This document shows, in pieces, positions 6,610 to 8,016 of a DNA stretch of 8,016 nt; position 1 is the first letter of the stretch; the number at the start of each line of letters is the position of its first letter. This DNA is from Hungatella sp. UBA5982 (lineage in GTDB: Bacteria; Bacillota; Clostridia; Lachnospirales; Lachnospiraceae). The stretch covers positions 39,763 to 47,778 of the forward strand of contig DJBG01000225.1 of the NCBI GenBank assembly GCA_002429965.1, given 5' to 3'. Below the pieces are notes generated by a model that had not been told where the DNA came from, ran no database searches, and saw nothing but the letters and a program-made list of their open reading frames with translations. The translations under genes and the position numbers were made by a program.

Positions 6610-7743
6610 TTATTTCTCGACTTTTCCCATGGCTTCTCCGATCATTCGGATCAGGAACGGAACCAGTACCACTACAATGGTTACATAACCCAGATATCCA
6701 TATCCTACCTTTACCAGCGGAAGAAGTCCGAACTGGGCGATAGCAAAAGCAAGAATGGTGCATAACAAAGCGCAGATTAAGGTCTTTGCCGAAGGCTTTC
6801 CGTCACTTCTTCTTTCTTCCGGTTTTTCAAATGCAACCACAACTCTCTGGACTGCCCCGGCAATCATGTTAACCGCCGTTGATACCGCCCCTAAAATAAT
6901 GAGTATTGAAATCATAGGATTCATAAAGCTGGCTCCAACTCCGCCTTTGATCAAAGTAATAACCGGAAGGGGATCCTTGGATAAATCCGGATTGGTTGCA
7001 ACTGCCATAAGTCCCAAAGTGGAAAGCATAATCAATCCGGAGTTTACGATAAATCCGTAAATCATGCTGGTTCCGGCTTCTTTTTCTGATTTAAATGATT
7101 CCGCATGCTGATATAACAATCCGATGGAAGCCAGCTGGAAGGAACCATAGATAAAGCAGCTCCAGAGAGCAGGGCCGGCAGGTGCAGGATCAGCACCCAA
7201 AGTCTTGATATTTCTTACGATATCACCCCAGCTGACAATAATATTTGGTATGTACACAATCAAAAGACCTGCAATGATGATCACAGACAATGTGGAAGCC
7301 GCTTTTCTTACAAAATCCGTTCCGAAAATGGTCACCACAAAGATAAATAAGCCAATGACTAAAGTACAGACCATATATGGAATTCCAGTCAGGGACTGCA
7401 TGGTGGAGCCTCCGGTCGCAAAGGCAACAGAGGGAGCCAGGCACAGCAATAATATGTATACTAACTCATAAAGGTTGGAGAAAACGGGAGCAAATCTTCC
7501 ATAAAATTTGTTGTTAAAGGTTCTGTAATCATAAGCATCATGAAGCTTTGCGAACCGAAGCCCGTACCACTGGAACACCGCTCCGATGGCCTGAGCAAGA
7601 ATCGGGGTAATAAGCGCCCAAATACCGAACGCAACGAAATACTGGACCAGCTGTGCACCGGATGCAAATCCTCCGCCAAACTGTGTGGTAAACCATACGA
7701 ATGCAACGCCCACCGCTACCGGCATTTTATTTTTATCGATCAT
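6610..7743 (-). CDS. YkvI-like membrane transporter (LeuT-fold/APC superfamily)
   Basis: The 377-residue protein has about ten hydrophobic helices: roughly 8-37, 40-62, 88-110, 120-142, 148-170, 191-212, 227-249, 274-297, 319-340 and 346-367. Helix 1 is broken by Gln-Phe-Gly-Gly-Gly-Phe-Ala-Ser-Gly (21-29), the glycine-rich unwound segment expected of LeuT-fold carriers and characteristic of the YkvI family, whose substrates are largely unassigned. A charged linker (307-317) precedes helix 9. No signal peptide is needed. AGGAGG lies 8 bases before the ATG, and the gene begins 15 bases after the dehydratase stop. Its place inside the operon suggests uptake of the amino/hydroxy acid or acid exchange or export. 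That role is inference. The family call rests on the helix-1 motif and topology, not on alignment. Confidence 0.8.
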   Translation of the reverse strand: MIDKNKMPVAVGVAFVWFTTQFGGGFASGAQLVQYFVAFGIWALITPILAQAIGAVFQWYGLRFAKLHDAYDYRTFNNKFYGRFAPVFSNLYELVYILLLCLAPSVAFATGGSTMQSLTGIPYMVCTLVIGLFIFVVTIFGTDFVRKAASTLSVIIIAGLLIVYIPNIIVSWGDIVRNIKTLGADPAPAGPALWSCFIYGSFQLASIGLLYQHAESFKSEKEAGTSMIYGFIVNSGLIMLSTLGLMAVATNPDLSKDPLPVITLIKGGVGASFMNPMISILIILGAVSTAVNMIAGAVQRVVVAFEKPEERRSDGKPSAKTLICALLCTILAFAIAQFGLLPLVKVGYGYLGYVTIVVVLVPFLIRMIGEAMGKVEK

Positions 7744-7758
7744 ATCCTTCTCCTCCTG

Positions 7759-8016
7759 TTAAAGCATATCTTTGAATGCTTCCATCATAGTTCCTGCCTG
7801 CTCATAATTTACCATTTGCCTGTCGACTTCCATTTGGATCATAGGAATTCCTGCCCCATCACAGGCTTTTTTCACCATTACATAATCAAATTCTTCCGGA
7901 TCACAGAATTTTGTCAGCAGAACCACCACACCTCTTGCGTTGTATTTCTTTGCCAGATCAACGATATAACCGGCTCTCTTCTTTTCCGGATCGTATAAAA
8001 CGGAGCAATGGTCCTG
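7759..8016 (-). CDS. R-2-hydroxyacyl-CoA dehydratase subunit, C-terminal 85 residues (5' end outside window)
   Basis: An open frame enters from the right edge and stops at TAA 7761-7759. The visible tail contains Tyr-Asp-Pro-Glu-Lys-Lys-Arg, then Thr-Lys-Phe-Cys-Asp-Pro-Glu-Glu-Phe-Asp-Tyr, and ends Ala-Phe-Lys-Asp-Met-Leu. The Lys-Phe-Cys-Asp-Pro-Glu-Glu-(Phe/Tyr)-Asp-Tyr block is the hallmark near the C-terminus of HadB/HadC, FldB/FldC and HgdA/HgdB proteins; its Cys is expected to ligate the [4Fe-4S] cluster. Such alpha-beta enzymes remove water from R-2-hydroxyacyl-CoA to give 2-enoyl-CoA by ketyl radical chemistry, and need an ATP-driven activator (HadI/FldI/HgdC type). Being last before the transporter it is probably the beta subunit, because alpha usually precedes beta; the choice is uncertain. 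The usual Thr-Arg in the tail is Thr-Met here. The alpha-subunit and activator genes would be expected beyond 8016. Confidence 0.85.
   Translation of the reverse strand, partial: QDHCSVLYDPEKKRAGYIVDLAKKYNARGVVVLLTKFCDPEEFDYVMVKKACDGAGIPMIQMEVDRQMVNYEQAGTMMEAFKDML

Noticed and set aside
6572..6763. Minus-strand 63-codon frame overlapping the transporter 3' end and reaching the ligase RBS
   Set aside because: It is out of frame with the transporter, whose C-terminal helices continue normally to 6610. There is no family resemblance and no sign of a frameshift.
7540..7998. Plus-strand open frame of 152 codons
   Set aside because: It runs across the transporter start and the dehydratase tail on the opposite strand. 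Both have strong motifs and ribosome binding sites, while this frame has neither.
1..8016. CRISPR arrays, tRNA/rRNA genes, insertion sequences, phage or attachment sites
   Set aside because: I saw no spaced direct repeats, cloverleaf-like sequences, transposase motifs or terminal inverted repeats. Nearly all of the window is explained by protein-coding genes.

Overview
The window carries a run of seven tightly spaced minus-strand genes, read from about 8016 down to 550. They encode a CoA-ester pathway that dehydrates and then reduces a carboxylic acid under anaerobic conditions. At the left edge, the 3' end of an unrelated plus-strand MATE-family efflux gene converges on the run. The host is most likely an anaerobic Firmicute (Clostridia, perhaps a Lachnospiraceae/Lacrimispora-like gut or sediment fermenter). 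This follows from strong AGGAGG-type ribosome binding sites, short spacings, moderate GC, and a gene set otherwise known from clostridial amino-acid fermentation and acetogen caffeate reduction. The species assignment is inference only.

Layout in the direction of transcription (minus strand): (1) 8016-7759, the C-terminus of an R-2-hydroxyacyl-CoA dehydratase subunit (HadB/HadC, FldB/FldC family), cut by the window edge; (2) 7743-6610, a YkvI-like ten-helix membrane transporter; (3) 6569-4986, an AMP-forming acyl-CoA ligase; (4) 4973-3831, an acyl-CoA dehydrogenase/enoyl-CoA reductase; (5) 3802 (or 3811)-3017, EtfB; (6) 2990-1809, EtfA with an N-terminal two-[4Fe-4S] ferredoxin domain; (7) 1794-550, a family III CoA-transferase that closely resembles FldA/HadA. 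Intergenic gaps are 12-40 nt and I see no internal terminator, so this is probably one transcript whose promoter lies beyond 8016. A strong 21-pair hairpin at 492-536, T-rich on both sides, sits between the two convergent units and probably terminates both.

How the genes fit together (inference from families): the transporter takes up or exchanges the substrate or product. The ligase makes a first CoA ester with ATP. The CoA-transferase then recycles CoA from product to incoming 2-hydroxy acid. The dehydratase forms the 2-enoyl-CoA. The dehydrogenase with EtfAB reduces the enoyl-CoA, possibly with electron bifurcation to ferredoxin. The set combines features of the fld/had reductive Stickland clusters (dehydratase plus FldA-type transferase), the Acetobacterium car operon (ligase, transferase, reductase and ferredoxin-fused EtfA) and the enterobacterial cai/fix system (transporter, ligase, transferase, reductase, Etf). 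The true substrate cannot be read from the sequence.
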